A stretch of 21,250 nt of DNA from JAIBBG01 sp040381475 (GTDB lineage: Bacteria; Bacteroidota; Bacteroidia; Flavobacteriales_D; Sanyastnellaceae), in assembly GCA_040381475.1 (NCBI GenBank), contig JBEIHH010000054.1, positions 1-21,250 of the forward strand. Direction: 5' to 3'. Below, piece after piece: positions 7,864 through 16,601 of the stretch. The stretch's first letter is position 1. Every line of letters begins with the position of its first letter. The notes beneath the pieces were generated by a model. It ran no database searches. It worked only from the letters and a program-made list of their open reading frames with translations, and had not been told where the DNA came from. A program made the translations under genes and the position numbers.

Positions 7864-7871
7864 CAAAGATG
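7864..7871 (-). promoter_or_regulatory. -7-like box (CATCTTTG) for the beta-helix lipoprotein
   Basis: On the minus strand CATCTTTG differs from TAnnTTTG only in the first base. It ends five bases before the ATG at 7858, nearly the same spacing as at apaG, again implying a leaderless or nearly leaderless mRNA. Confidence 0.4.
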
Positions 7872-7950
7872 GGGAAAAGTGAATTTAAAAGTCGGATTAT
7901 CAAAATTGGCCTAAGTCGGATCATGCTTTGAAAACGCAGGGAGAAGCGAC

Positions 7951-8075
7951 AAAACACGTTTTCTGATAGATTATTGTTTGGCTGTATATATGAACTTTTA
8001 TACAGTGTTCAAAAAAACAGCAATTTTGCCTTCAAAATTTGAACCTTTCGAATGCAACTTGCGTAAACACGTTTT
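7951..8075. promoter_or_regulatory. Repeat-rich divergent control region
   Basis: Inside the 234-bp gap between divergent lipoprotein genes I see three elements. An 11-bp direct repeat AAACACGTTTT occurs at 7952-7962 and 8065-8075. An inverted repeat CTGTATA-N10-TATACAG occupies 7982-7988 and 7999-8005. A near-perfect palindrome TTCAAA-a-TTTGAA lies at 8031-8043. I see no clean TAnnTTTG box for the rightward gene. These could be operator sites, but the protein that binds them is unknown. Confidence 0.45.
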
Positions 8076-8092
8076 GATTCGTAACCACCCTT

Positions 8093-8983
8093 ATGAAAAT
8101 CAAATTAAAACTTTCGATTCTTTGCCTTTCAGTCATTTCGATATTGATGTGTCTGTCGTCATGTACTGAAAAGACGAAGCAGCCTTCGCAGCCTCCTGTT
8201 GCCGATACCACAGGAATCAGTTCGTCAGGTACAATGCGTTTTGAAGGTGTATTGGTTTCAGTTCCTTCGCCTGCTCAAGTCGCTTCCCTTATTCAGAAGC
8301 AAAAAATTGCATTCAACGACAAGCACCTCAATAGCATTCAGAATCGGTCCAAGTACCTGAATCAGACTAAAAAAGCTCTTAATCTTGGCGTTTACGGTAC
8401 CGATCTCGCTTATCTATCGAATTACGAGATGGGGCAGATCATCAATGACTACTTCGATGTAATTGCAAGTTTGTCTTCAGATTTGGGAATCCTTGACAAT
8501 ATTGATAAAAAGCTTGTAACCAGATTAGGCAATAATCTGGATAACCGCGATTCGATTCTTGTTTTGAATGGTGAGTTGTACCTCGCGGGTGATCACTACC
8601 TCAAGGCGAATAACAAGCCTCAAATCAGCAGCATGATACTAATTGGCGGCTGGATAGAATCAATTTTCATCACATGCTCTGAAGCACCAGCTAATCAGGA
8701 ATTGAGAAACAGATTAGCGGAACAGAAATATGCAGCTCAAAATATGAGTATGCTGGTGGAAAAAATGGACGACCCGGTTTTTAGCCCGCTTAAGTCAGAT
8801 CTTATTACATTGTGCAATCAGCTGCAGAGCCTTGAGAGTAACTATGAATACAAGCAGCCGATTACCGATAAAAGAGAAAAAATAACTTATCTCAGAAGTC
8901 AATCATCAGTGATGATGACGGATGAGCAGTTGGCTCAGATACTGGAGCAGATTCAAAAGATTCGCAACTTTATAATTGAATGA
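8093..8983 (+). CDS. Uncharacterised lipoprotein
   Basis: A 296-residue lipoprotein: hydrophobic signal (residues 1-20), lipobox LSSC with Cys24, then a Ser/Pro/Thr-rich linker. The rest is predicted mostly helical. It includes a central DYFDVIASLSSDLGILDNIDKK region and a Gln/Glu-rich C-terminal helix (DEQLAQILEQIQKIRNF). I do not recognise a named domain. It is followed by a secreted protein with an ATGA overlap, so the two are coupled. The upstream gap carries several inverted and direct repeats. A periplasmic or outer-membrane location is inferred from the lipobox. Confidence 0.82.
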   Translation: MKIKLKLSILCLSVISILMCLSSCTEKTKQPSQPPVADTTGISSSGTMRFEGVLVSVPSPAQVASLIQKQKIAFNDKHLNSIQNRSKYLNQTKKALNLGVYGTDLAYLSNYEMGQIINDYFDVIASLSSDLGILDNIDKKLVTRLGNNLDNRDSILVLNGELYLAGDHYLKANNKPQISSMILIGGWIESIFITCSEAPANQELRNRLAEQKYAAQNMSMLVEKMDDPVFSPLKSDLITLCNQLQSLESNYEYKQPITDKREKITYLRSQSSVMMTDEQLAQILEQIQKIRNFIIE

Positions 8984-9405
8984 TCATGAGTCAATGTAAG
9001 AATACTTTAGTGTTTGCTGCGGCAATGTTTTTTGGCGTTTTGTCTTATGCACAATGTGATGAAATTGCCAACCGGTGCCAGGAGCATATTCGAGAGAATT
9101 ATATTACCGATGGTCAAACATATCGTGTTTTGCTATCCGGTGATGAGGCTACTGAGTTTCAGACAACATTCTACAAGGGCAATACTTATAGAATTGCGGC
9201 CTGTAGCGGTGCGTCTGAAAACAATCTGATATTCAGGTTGGTTGATCAGGATCGAAATGTGCTTTTCAGCAATTCAGATCACGCTACGACTGAATACTGG
9301 GACTTTTTCACAGATAGTACTATGTCTGTGATGGTTGAAGCCCAGCTTGATAAAAACAAAACTGATTCAGGCTGTGCTGTCATTGTAATCGGCTTTAAAA
9401 AATAA
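8980..9405 (+). CDS. Small secreted protein, unknown function
   Basis: A 141-residue protein with a signal peptide (about residues 1-24, cut after LSYA). The mature part has Cys at its second residue and further cysteines, and looks all-beta: FQTTFYKGNTYRIAACS, NLIFRLVDQDRNVLF, and SMSVMVEAQL followed by GCAVIVIGFKK. The strand pattern recalls pre-peptidase or GOLD-like jelly-roll domains, but I cannot confirm this. The ATG at 8980 overlaps the upstream stop; the ATG at 8986 is equally possible. It is cotranscribed with the lipoprotein before it. Confidence 0.8.
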   Translation: MIMSQCKNTLVFAAAMFFGVLSYAQCDEIANRCQEHIRENYITDGQTYRVLLSGDEATEFQTTFYKGNTYRIAACSGASENNLIFRLVDQDRNVLFSNSDHATTEYWDFFTDSTMSVMVEAQLDKNKTDSGCAVIVIGFKK

Positions 9406-9424
9406 ACCGGAAGCTTTACCGGTT
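9405..9424 (+). terminator. Weak hairpin after the secreted protein gene
   Basis: AACCGG (9405-9410) pairs with CCGGTT (9419-9424) around an eight-base loop, starting at the stop codon. No clean T tract follows, only a T-rich stretch, so it may be a weak terminator or just an mRNA-end structure. Confidence 0.4.
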
Positions 9425-9474
9425 AGGATTGTTTGTATTTCTGAAATGCCACGTTCTACACACATAGAAAAACT

Positions 9475-12400
9475 ATGAGTGCAGGAATATTACGTGCTTT
9501 AATGCAATTGTTTGCGATAATCTCCGGTTCGGCGAGTAATTCCGGACAGGAGATCGTTGCCGTTTTTTTACGTCAGCAACTCAATAAAGAGATGGTGAGC
9601 AAATATCTTTTGCTCTATGCTGAATTTGCTGAAAAATTCCACAAAGGAAAAAGTACTGAGAAACGCACTTCTATGGCTTCCGTGAAGGTATTGCGTATCT
9701 GTGATCAGATCAATGAAGAGCTTCAGCAAAAAGAAAAGTTCTTCGTGGTTGTGAGATTGCTGGAGTTTTTAAGAGAATTCAGTAATCGCGGCGAACAGGA
9801 AATTGAATTCATTCAGACTGTATCTGATGCATTCAACATTGAACCTGAAATTTTCAACCTGGTCAGAAAGCTTGTTGATTGTGATGAAAATAACCTTCCG
9901 GATGATTCGGCTTTTCTTGTTGCATCCATGGAGCGCTCATATCTCCGGGGTGATCAGCGTTTCCGTTATATAGACAATCTTAAAGGTCTTTTTATTTTTC
10001 TCAGACTTGTAGATGAAAATTTATTCTTCGTGAGATACTTCGGACCGGATGAGGTTTACCTGAACAGTCAGAATATTATTCCGGGCCGCACATATGTCTT
10101 TGGTCAGGGAGCGAGCATACGGGGAAGTAAGATAAACCCTTTGTTTTACAGCGACATCCTGCATTCATTTCTTGACAAAAGCGACCGGCAGCACATCGTT
10201 TACAGAGCTGAGAACGTATCTTATTATTTTCCCGGTACAAGCAAGCAGGCGCTGCATCAATTCAATCTGGTAGAAGAAAGCGGAAATCTTGTAGGTATCA
10301 TGGGTGGCAGTGGTGCAGGAAAAAGTACATGCCTGAATCTGCTCAATGGCAATTACACACCTACTTATGGTAAAATCAATATCAACGGAATTGATATTCA
10401 CCATGAAAAAGATAAAATTGAAGGGGTTCTCGGATATGTAGCCCAGGACGATTTGCTGATTGAAGAACTCAGTGTCTTTCAAAATCTTTATTACAACGCC
10501 CGCCTCTGTTTTTCGGATAAAACGGATGATGAAATTGTGCTTGCTGTGAACAAGACACTCCAATCCATTGGACTCTATGAGTGCAAAGACTTGCGTGTTG
10601 GAAGTGTGCTAGATAAAACAATTAGCGGAGGTCAGCGAAAAAGACTCAATATCGCACTGGAACTTATCAGAGAACCATCAGTTCTTTTTGTAGATGAACC
10701 GACAAGTGGTTTGTCCAGTCGAGATTCCGAAAACATCATGGACCTGCTAAAAGAACTTACGCTTCGTGGCAAGCTCATTTTTGTTGTGATCCATCAACCC
10801 AGCAGTGACATATTCAAAATGCTGGATAAACTCTTCATACTGGACAACGGCGGATTTCCTATGTATTACGGAAATCCCGTTGAGAGCATTATCTACTTTA
10901 AACGACTAGCCAATCATGTGAATCTGACAGAAAGCGAGTGCCCTCATTGTGGTAACGTTAACCCTGAACAGATATTCAATATCATTGAAGCGAAGGTTGT
11001 AGATGAATATGGCAATGAAACAGAACACCGAAAAATTGCACCCAAAGAATGGAATAACTTCTTCAATGTAATCATCGGAAATCACCTGGCGAACAAAGAA
11101 AAAACACTGGAAACACCCAAAAGCGCTTTCAGTTTACCCGGCGCTTTTCAACAATTCAAGGTCTTCGTTGTGCGCGATGTTCTCAGTAAGTTTTCGAATA
11201 AGCAGTATATGCTGATCAATTTTCTGGAAGCTCCGGTTCTGGCATTGGTTCTTTCTTTGTTCATCAAATATTTTCCAACGAACCGCGGTGGTGAACAGAT
11301 TTACACCTTCAGAGAAAATCTTAACTTCCCGCAGTACCTATTCATTTCGGTGGTAGTCGCAATTTTCCTTGGTCTGACTGTCAGTGCGGAAGAAATCATC
11401 AAAGACGAAAAAATTCTGAAACGTGAGCGCTATCTCAATCTGAACAAGTACAGCTATTTACTTTCAAAGATTGGTATCATGTTTTTTATTTCAATGATAC
11501 AGACACTCACTTTCGTGGTTATCGGCAACACGATCCTGGAAGTCAAAGGCATGTTTCTGCCTTTCTGGCTCGCACTATTTTCAACCAGTTGTTTTGCCAA
11601 TGTGCTTGGATTAAATATTTCTGCAAGTTTCAACAGTGCAAAAGTTATATATATCATTATACCTATACTTATCATCCCGCAATTGTTGTTTAGCGGAATA
11701 ATCGTGAGATTCGACCGGCTTTATCCCGGTATTTCAAGCCAGAGCCGTGTGCCATGGATTGGAAACATCATGGTTTCGCGATGGGCCTACGAAGCAATGG
11801 CTGTTTACCAGTTCAAGAACAATGAGTTCGAAAAAGAATTCTTTAGTTTTGATAGTGACCGAAAATACTACAGCTGGAAGAAGGATTTTTGGGTGAAAGA
11901 ATTGAAGACGAAGAGTCAGGACTGCCGGAAAATGCTTCACGAAAGCGTGCCCGGAAAACAACTCGAATACAATATCAACGTGCTTTACAACGAGTTGAGA
12001 AAGGAAAAACAGCGTATACCTAACCTTGAAACTCCCAAACTGGAAATGCTCAACATCAAGATGATCAATGATGACTTACTAAATCAAGTTGATGTACTGC
12101 TCGTTGAATTAGATAAATATTATATCGATTGTTATAACACGGTGAATGAGCTCAAAGAGAAAAAGATCGCTCTTTTGACTGCCACACCTGATCTGCGTGA
12201 ACAATACCTTAAGAAACAGGACGAATACTTCAATGAAAGTCTGGAGGATTTCACCACAAATAAAAATGACCTGAAAAAAATTGTGGAATACGAGCAGCAA
12301 CTGGTGCAAAAACACAATCCTATTTTTCTTGAACCCATGGGAGGATTCTTTGACGCCCAGTTTTATGCACCTTCAAAGAAACTTTTCGGAAAACGAATTA

Positions 12401-12558
12401 CAACGATATCAGCCAACCTGCTGGTGATTTGGGGAATGACCATCATTCTGGCTTTCGTATTGTTCAACGACGGATTCAGGAAAATGATGAATTATGGAAA
12501 CCAATTGTTCTCTAGCCCGAAAGCTTTATTCAGCAGAATATCAAAGAAAGCACAATAG
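9475..12558 (+). CDS. ABCG-like half transporter (ATPase and permease fused), ~1000-residue Bacteroidota type
   Basis: A 1027-residue inner-membrane ABC protein. Residues ~1-150 are helical and resemble TerB-like domains; ~160-235 form a small beta region ending SIRGSKINPLFYSDI. The ATPase follows: Walker A GGSGAGKST (277-285), signature ISGGQRKR (383-390), Walker B VLFVDEP (D407, E408), H-loop H440. CPHCGNVNPEQIF (C489, C492) sits between ATPase and membrane domain. Six membrane segments lie at about 578-600, 620-640, 660-685, 695-715, 720-745 and 981-1000. The ~230-residue loop between the fifth and sixth is charged and partly coiled-coil, probably periplasmic. ATPase-first order is that of ABCG/White proteins. 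Substrate unknown. Confidence 0.9.
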   Translation: MSAGILRALMQLFAIISGSASNSGQEIVAVFLRQQLNKEMVSKYLLLYAEFAEKFHKGKSTEKRTSMASVKVLRICDQINEELQQKEKFFVVVRLLEFLREFSNRGEQEIEFIQTVSDAFNIEPEIFNLVRKLVDCDENNLPDDSAFLVASMERSYLRGDQRFRYIDNLKGLFIFLRLVDENLFFVRYFGPDEVYLNSQNIIPGRTYVFGQGASIRGSKINPLFYSDILHSFLDKSDRQHIVYRAENVSYYFPGTSKQALHQFNLVEESGNLVGIMGGSGAGKSTCLNLLNGNYTPTYGKININGIDIHHEKDKIEGVLGYVAQDDLLIEELSVFQNLYYNARLCFSDKTDDEIVLAVNKTLQSIGLYECKDLRVGSVLDKTISGGQRKRLNIALELIREPSVLFVDEPTSGLSSRDSENIMDLLKELTLRGKLIFVVIHQPSSDIFKMLDKLFILDNGGFPMYYGNPVESIIYFKRLANHVNLTESECPHCGNVNPEQIFNIIEAKVVDEYGNETEHRKIAPKEWNNFFNVIIGNHLANKEKTLETPKSAFSLPGAFQQFKVFVVRDVLSKFSNKQYMLINFLEAPVLALVLSLFIKYFPTNRGGEQIYTFRENLNFPQYLFISVVVAIFLGLTVSAEEIIKDEKILKRERYLNLNKYSYLLSKIGIMFFISMIQTLTFVVIGNTILEVKGMFLPFWLALFSTSCFANVLGLNISASFNSAKVIYIIIPILIIPQLLFSGIIVRFDRLYPGISSQSRVPWIGNIMVSRWAYEAMAVYQFKNNEFEKEFFSFDSDRKYYSWKKDFWVKELKTKSQDCRKMLHESVPGKQLEYNINVLYNELRKEKQRIPNLETPKLEMLNIKMINDDLLNQVDVLLVELDKYYIDCYNTVNELKEKKIALLTATPDLREQYLKKQDEYFNESLEDFTTNKNDLKKIVEYEQQLVQKHNPIFLEPMGGFFDAQFYAPSKKLFGKRITTISANLLVIWGMTIILAFVLFNDGFRKMMNYGNQLFSSPKALFSRISKKAQ

Positions 12559-12592
12559 ACGAGAAGCCTCTGAATACTGCGAATTATGAGAA

Positions 12593-12967
12593 TCAGCTCA
12601 ATCCTTCAACTTCAATCATCTTGAATGGAATGCTGATGATTGCCTCATAGTCTTCACCAGCCTCGAGCATGTCTTCATCATCCTGCTCGTAATACCACAG
12701 CACGGCTACTTTACCGCTTATAGATTCAAGTCTTTTAAAGAAATCGAGTAAACACTTGCTTGAACTCGTGTTAAAATATTCCAGTTGCACATGGATGGTT
12801 GTCTCACCCGCAGGACTCTTTGAATAAAGATCAACCCAATCGTTGAGAGGTTTATAAAAATCAAGTGAATTTTCAGGAATGGATCTTCCTTTCAATTCCA
12901 GATGACCGTCTGGACGGAAATGCACATGAGGTGTTTTCTGGGTAGGTGTTAGTTTAATTTCTTCCAT
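12593..12967 (-). CDS. SiaC family regulatory phosphoprotein (DUF1987)
   Basis: A 124-residue cytoplasmic protein matching DUF1987/SiaC by its conserved block LEYFNTSSSKCLLDFF and an N-terminal THxx-like TPHVHFRPDGHLELKGRSIPEN. In Pseudomonas aeruginosa, SiaC is phosphorylated by SiaB on a Thr in this block (Thr68), dephosphorylated by SiaA, and in its unphosphorylated form activates the diguanylate cyclase SiaD. The matching residue here would be Thr67. No SiaA, SiaB or diguanylate cyclase gene lies nearby, so its partner is unknown. It converges with the ABC transporter gene (34-bp gap) and diverges from the methyltransferase gene. Confidence 0.88.
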   Translation of the reverse strand: MEEIKLTPTQKTPHVHFRPDGHLELKGRSIPENSLDFYKPLNDWVDLYSKSPAGETTIHVQLEYFNTSSSKCLLDFFKRLESISGKVAVLWYYEQDDEDMLEAGEDYEAIISIPFKMIEVEGLS

Positions 12968-13069
12968 GACAATACGTTTAGCAATCTTTCAATCAGGCTT
13001 GCAATATCGTAAAATCCAACTTTGTAATTCGCTTGACCTAGGTTCAAGTATTAACAATATCAGTGTTCG

Positions 13070-13077
13070 TATCTTTG
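13070..13077 (+). promoter_or_regulatory. Bacteroidota -7 box (TATCTTTG) for methyltransferase-ZIP genes
   Basis: TATCTTTG fits TAnnTTTG and lies 26 bases before the ATG at 13104. A TTGAC at 13033-13037 is too far upstream to be its partner, so the -33 element is unclear. Confidence 0.55.
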
Positions 13078-13103
13078 CTCAGGTTTTGTAAAGCCTGCAA
13101 TTC

Positions 13104-13844
13104 ATGAGTTTATTGCCTAAAAATGATTGGTTTATTAATTGGTTTGATTCACCATATTATCATCTTTTGTACAAGAACCGGGATGCACATGAAGCAGACA
13201 CTTTTCTGGACATTCTGCTGAAAACAATCCGAATAGAAAAGGATACAGAAATACTTGATCTTGCATGCGGCAAGGGCCGTCATGCCATCTCGCTCAGGTC
13301 AAAAGGATATCAGGTTATGGGAATAGACCTTTCCAGGGAAAGTATCGCTGAAGCTAAGAATCATGAAGATGAAGGACTGAATTTTGAGGTTGCCGACATG
13401 AGAGAATTCAATTTGGGTCGTCAATTCGGTTGCATCCTCAACCTGTTCACCAGTTTTGGTTATTTCGATAACCTGACGGAAAACCAACTTGTCATTCAAA
13501 GGGTAAAAGAACACCTTCGGCCTCAAGGAACTTTTGTTCTGGATTACTTCAATTCGGAGTGCGTGAAAAAAAACCTGCCTTTTCAAACTGAATTCGATAG
13601 ATCTGGAGTGCATTATTCAATCAATAAATACGCTGAATGTGGATTCGTTATCAAAGAAATTCACATAACAGACGGACATTATAAAACTTCATTTGCGGAG
13701 CGCGTGCAGTTGTTATCGAAAGACATGATTTGCGACATGCTCAGCAATGCGGGTTTTCATGTTAAGTCAGTTTTTGGGGATTACCAACTTTCGCCTTTCG
13801 AAGAACATGTTTCGGAACGCATGATTATAATTGCACAAAATTGA
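13104..13844 (+). CDS. Class I SAM-dependent methyltransferase
   Basis: A 246-residue Rossmann-fold methyltransferase. Motif I is EILDLACGKGRHA (residues ~49-61), with an acidic residue ending strand 2 (GIDLS, D75) that would bind the SAM ribose. VADMREF (~96-102) and ILNLFTSFGYF (~111-121) fit later core motifs. The C-terminal half lacks a recognisable substrate domain, so the acceptor is unknown; small-molecule and macromolecule targets are both possible. The stop joins the next gene by TGATG. Start ATG agrees with the family N-terminus (DWFINWFDSPYYHLLY, typical of this group). Confidence 0.9.
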   Translation: MSLLPKNDWFINWFDSPYYHLLYKNRDAHEADTFLDILLKTIRIEKDTEILDLACGKGRHAISLRSKGYQVMGIDLSRESIAEAKNHEDEGLNFEVADMREFNLGRQFGCILNLFTSFGYFDNLTENQLVIQRVKEHLRPQGTFVLDYFNSECVKKNLPFQTEFDRSGVHYSINKYAECGFVIKEIHITDGHYKTSFAERVQLLSKDMICDMLSNAGFHVKSVFGDYQLSPFEEHVSERMIIIAQN

Positions 13845-14614
13845 TGGAACACCCCCCCTACTATTATGCAATAGTCCTCTTTCTGGCCTCTTTATCCGGG
13901 GGATTGATCTATCTCATTACCCACAAACAGACCAGCAAGGGTATAAAAATCATGCTGGCCTTCAGCGCAGCTTACCTTCTTGGGCTTACCCTACTCCACC
14001 TTTTTCCTGAATTATTTGCATCTGAAATTCCTCATGTCGGTTGGTATGTGCTGGGTGGCTTCATGCTACAGGTGGTGCTCGATTTCTTTTCGCATGGCGT
14101 AGAACACGGTCACGCTCACACGAACAAACATCATCATCACGGCACAAAGTTTCTTTTTTCTGTGATGGCTTCTCTCTGGATTCATGCTTTCATTGAAGGT
14201 ATGCCATTTGGCGGTGTAATGCCGGATCATGCGCACCATCACGGTCACGCCCATGTCCATGTACACGATCACCGCAATTCGCTTCTCATTGGTATTTCCC
14301 TGCACAAGGTTACAGAAGCGCTCGTGCTCACTGCCTTGCTTTCAAGCACAGGAATGAACAGGTTTCGTGTGATTTTCTGGATGGTTCTTTTTGCCTGTAT
14401 CGCCCCATTAGGAGCTTTCATACATTACATCATCGGTGAACAGGGGCTCGCAGATTTGAGCACCTTGACACCAAAAGTCACCGGGGTACTCATCGGAATT
14501 TTACTTCATGTATCGACCATAATCCTATTCGAAAGTGAAGAAGGTCACAAATTCAACTGGGTTAAATTCGCGGCCATTATACTAGGTATTGCAGCTTCCG
14601 CAGCTTTTATCTGA
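13844..14614 (+). CDS. ZIP family metal transporter
   Basis: A 256-residue integral membrane protein of the ZIP family, which imports zinc or other divalent metals into the cytoplasm. TM4 and TM5 carry HAFIEG (H114, E118) and HKVTEA (H154, E158), the metal-binding core. Two His-rich stretches lie at ~85-99 and ~129-143 in the loops, with many HAH and HHH runs. The ATG at 13844 overlaps the methyltransferase stop (TGATG), so I did not use the TTG at 13841. The gene converges with the hydrolase gene, overlapping it by 8 bp. Metal specificity cannot be read from sequence. Confidence 0.92.
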   Translation: MEHPPYYYAIVLFLASLSGGLIYLITHKQTSKGIKIMLAFSAAYLLGLTLLHLFPELFASEIPHVGWYVLGGFMLQVVLDFFSHGVEHGHAHTNKHHHHGTKFLFSVMASLWIHAFIEGMPFGGVMPDHAHHHGHAHVHVHDHRNSLLIGISLHKVTEALVLTALLSSTGMNRFRVIFWMVLFACIAPLGAFIHYIIGEQGLADLSTLTPKVTGVLIGILLHVSTIILFESEEGHKFNWVKFAAIILGIAASAAFI

Positions 14615-16520
14615 TGATAACAACCTGTTCGCTTTTTCCTTCACCGGAAAGCTTGCGTAGCGTGTATACGCCATTGGCAAAGTAAGAAACATCAATACCC
14701 AGTTTACGTCTGGTCGGAATAATACTGAGAAGCAATTTACCTGTAGCATCATAAAAACCCCATTCCGTATGCAGATCTGAATCTTTTGCGAATTCCAATT
14801 GTAACGCTGCTGATGCCGGATTAGGATAAAGTGTCACATCGTTATCCGCTTCTGACTCATCTATACTCACAGGAAAATTCCCGATCATAGGTAACTCTAA
14901 AAAACTCGTGCTATCCGCATTTGGTTGAAGAATCACAATATTGCTGGCAACAACCGGATTGACAAGTGTATCACCATTTCCGTTGGGATACATTTCACCA
15001 CCTGTATTCATATTGCGGTTGTACAGAGGATAATTGCTGCCGGTAATGTCTAGCCTTATCCGATGTCCTGCCTTGAATGTAAGCGCAGTATGAGGGAGCG
15101 TAATGTCGGCAAAATAAGCATCACCAGGAATAAGCATCGTTTCAGCTTCCAATGTAAAGCCATTTAAAAAGCGCAACCGATAGATACCACAGTTCACAAG
15201 CATGCTTCTGCCATCGGGATACACATCACACAATCTGACAGCAACATCAGTATCAATCACATCTGTTTTGATACCCAATCTGACTTTGATGGCACCGACC
15301 ACGTCGGCATCTGCAGGCAATTCAGCAGTAGTGAATACCAAAATATCATCACGGCTTTCAACCAAATCGCTTTGATCATAAGGTCCCTGATCAAGATCGA
15401 TGCGCAGCGTCGGGCCACCGATGGTCGGAGAAGGATCTGTCGGATCATATTGAAAAGCCAACTCGGCAGGCTCTGATGGCAAATCCGTGCTCATCGAAAA
15501 ATCCGGTTGCAGATATAGTGTATTCAATTGTGTTTCGACCGGAAACTCAGGTGCACTTCTCCATTCATCATCTCCCATTTGGAAATATTGCACAGCGGGG
15601 GTTTCATTCCAGCCATTGTCAATATCCTTGAGGTGATAATCGAAGAATGCGAAAGCCAGACTATCACTCCAGCCTTCTGCCGTTACGTATTCGAGTTCTC
15701 CCTGTATGTTTGAACCAATGATGGCCGTGCCGCTGCCACCATGTACCCATGGCCCCATCAGCAGCTTGTGTTGTGCCTGCACATCAGTTGCCGACATGGT
15801 TTGAAGTTCAGCAAATGACCTGATCATCACATCAATGTTGTGATCATACCATCCGCCGATCATGAAAGTAGGGATGGTAATCTCTTCAGGATAATGATTG
15901 GCATTTTCAGTGAAACTCCAGAGCAGGTTGTAGTATGGATTGGCATATATCAGCGGTGACGTGCCGAAACCAAGGCCATCAGTCTGTTCAAGATATTCGG
16001 TTCTGGCTGCGCCATTGTGATAATACTCGCTGTATTCGTAAAGCGGAGATGCAACCTGCGGCACCATACAAACAAGATGCGGCGGTTGCTCCCTGGCCGT
16101 CTGGTATTGAATCCGGCCCAAAGCCGAAGGGCCCCATGTGCCGATTTTCCCATCACTCCACTCCTGCCCTGCTATCCACTCTACCACATCATAACCATCT
16201 TCCCCTCTGGTTGGAGAGCCGGTATATGCAGCATCAGCAGAACCAAAAAAACCACGCCAGTCAACTATAACCATGGCATAATCCATTTCATCCTGATTAA
16301 AAAAAATCCCCATGGGGAGCCCAACAAAATGATAGAGATCCTTCCAATAAGGTGTTTGAACCAGTATGGTTGGTCCCGACTCCCAGTCAGGGGGCAGATA
16401 TATATCGCCGGCCAAAAATTGACCATCAGACATGGGTATTTCAACTTCTGTCCAGTCGAGCTGAGCATTCAATCTGCAAGCTGATAAAGCAACAATAACA
16501 AAAAACAATAAACGGCGCAT
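14607..16520 (-). CDS. Secreted CocE/NonD family hydrolase with T9SS sorting domain
   Basis: A 637-residue alpha/beta hydrolase of the CocE/NonD (X-Pro dipeptidyl-peptidase, S15) type. A signal peptide ends after residue 19 (CRLNA). The likely catalytic triad is Ser132 (GPSALG), Asp226 (GGWYDH) and His260 (GPWVHGG). The C-terminal jelly roll follows from ~365. Residues ~562-637 are a type IX sorting domain, with VTLYPNPAS, then GVYTLRK and a closing VVIIR, so the enzyme should be secreted or surface-anchored. Family members cleave esters, amides or dipeptides; the substrate here is unknown. The T9SS machinery itself is not in the window. Confidence 0.92.
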   Translation of the reverse strand: MRRLLFFVIVALSACRLNAQLDWTEVEIPMSDGQFLAGDIYLPPDWESGPTILVQTPYWKDLYHFVGLPMGIFFNQDEMDYAMVIVDWRGFFGSADAAYTGSPTRGEDGYDVVEWIAGQEWSDGKIGTWGPSALGRIQYQTAREQPPHLVCMVPQVASPLYEYSEYYHNGAARTEYLEQTDGLGFGTSPLIYANPYYNLLWSFTENANHYPEEITIPTFMIGGWYDHNIDVMIRSFAELQTMSATDVQAQHKLLMGPWVHGGSGTAIIGSNIQGELEYVTAEGWSDSLAFAFFDYHLKDIDNGWNETPAVQYFQMGDDEWRSAPEFPVETQLNTLYLQPDFSMSTDLPSEPAELAFQYDPTDPSPTIGGPTLRIDLDQGPYDQSDLVESRDDILVFTTAELPADADVVGAIKVRLGIKTDVIDTDVAVRLCDVYPDGRSMLVNCGIYRLRFLNGFTLEAETMLIPGDAYFADITLPHTALTFKAGHRIRLDITGSNYPLYNRNMNTGGEMYPNGNGDTLVNPVVASNIVILQPNADSTSFLELPMIGNFPVSIDESEADNDVTLYPNPASAALQLEFAKDSDLHTEWGFYDATGKLLLSIIPTRRKLGIDVSYFANGVYTLRKLSGEGKSEQVVIIR

Positions 16521-16562
16521 GACTATTCAGACAAACCAATCTGTTTGAGGTTTATCCGACAA

Positions 16563-16570
16563 CGAATATA
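16563..16570 (-). promoter_or_regulatory. Possible -7 box (TATATTCG) for the hydrolase gene
   Basis: On the minus strand TATATTCG differs from TAnnTTTG by one base and lies 42 bases before the ATG at 16520, in the gap after the SDR gene. Its existence would let the hydrolase be expressed apart from the upstream pair. Confidence 0.3.
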
Positions 16571-16601
16571 TACTCAATTTTAGTCGCCTTCATTGCGATT
16601 T

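Noticed and set aside
15935..16484. Overlapping plus-strand frames inside the hydrolase gene
   Set aside because: They are shadows of the hydrolase, whose triad and T9SS tail confirm the minus strand.
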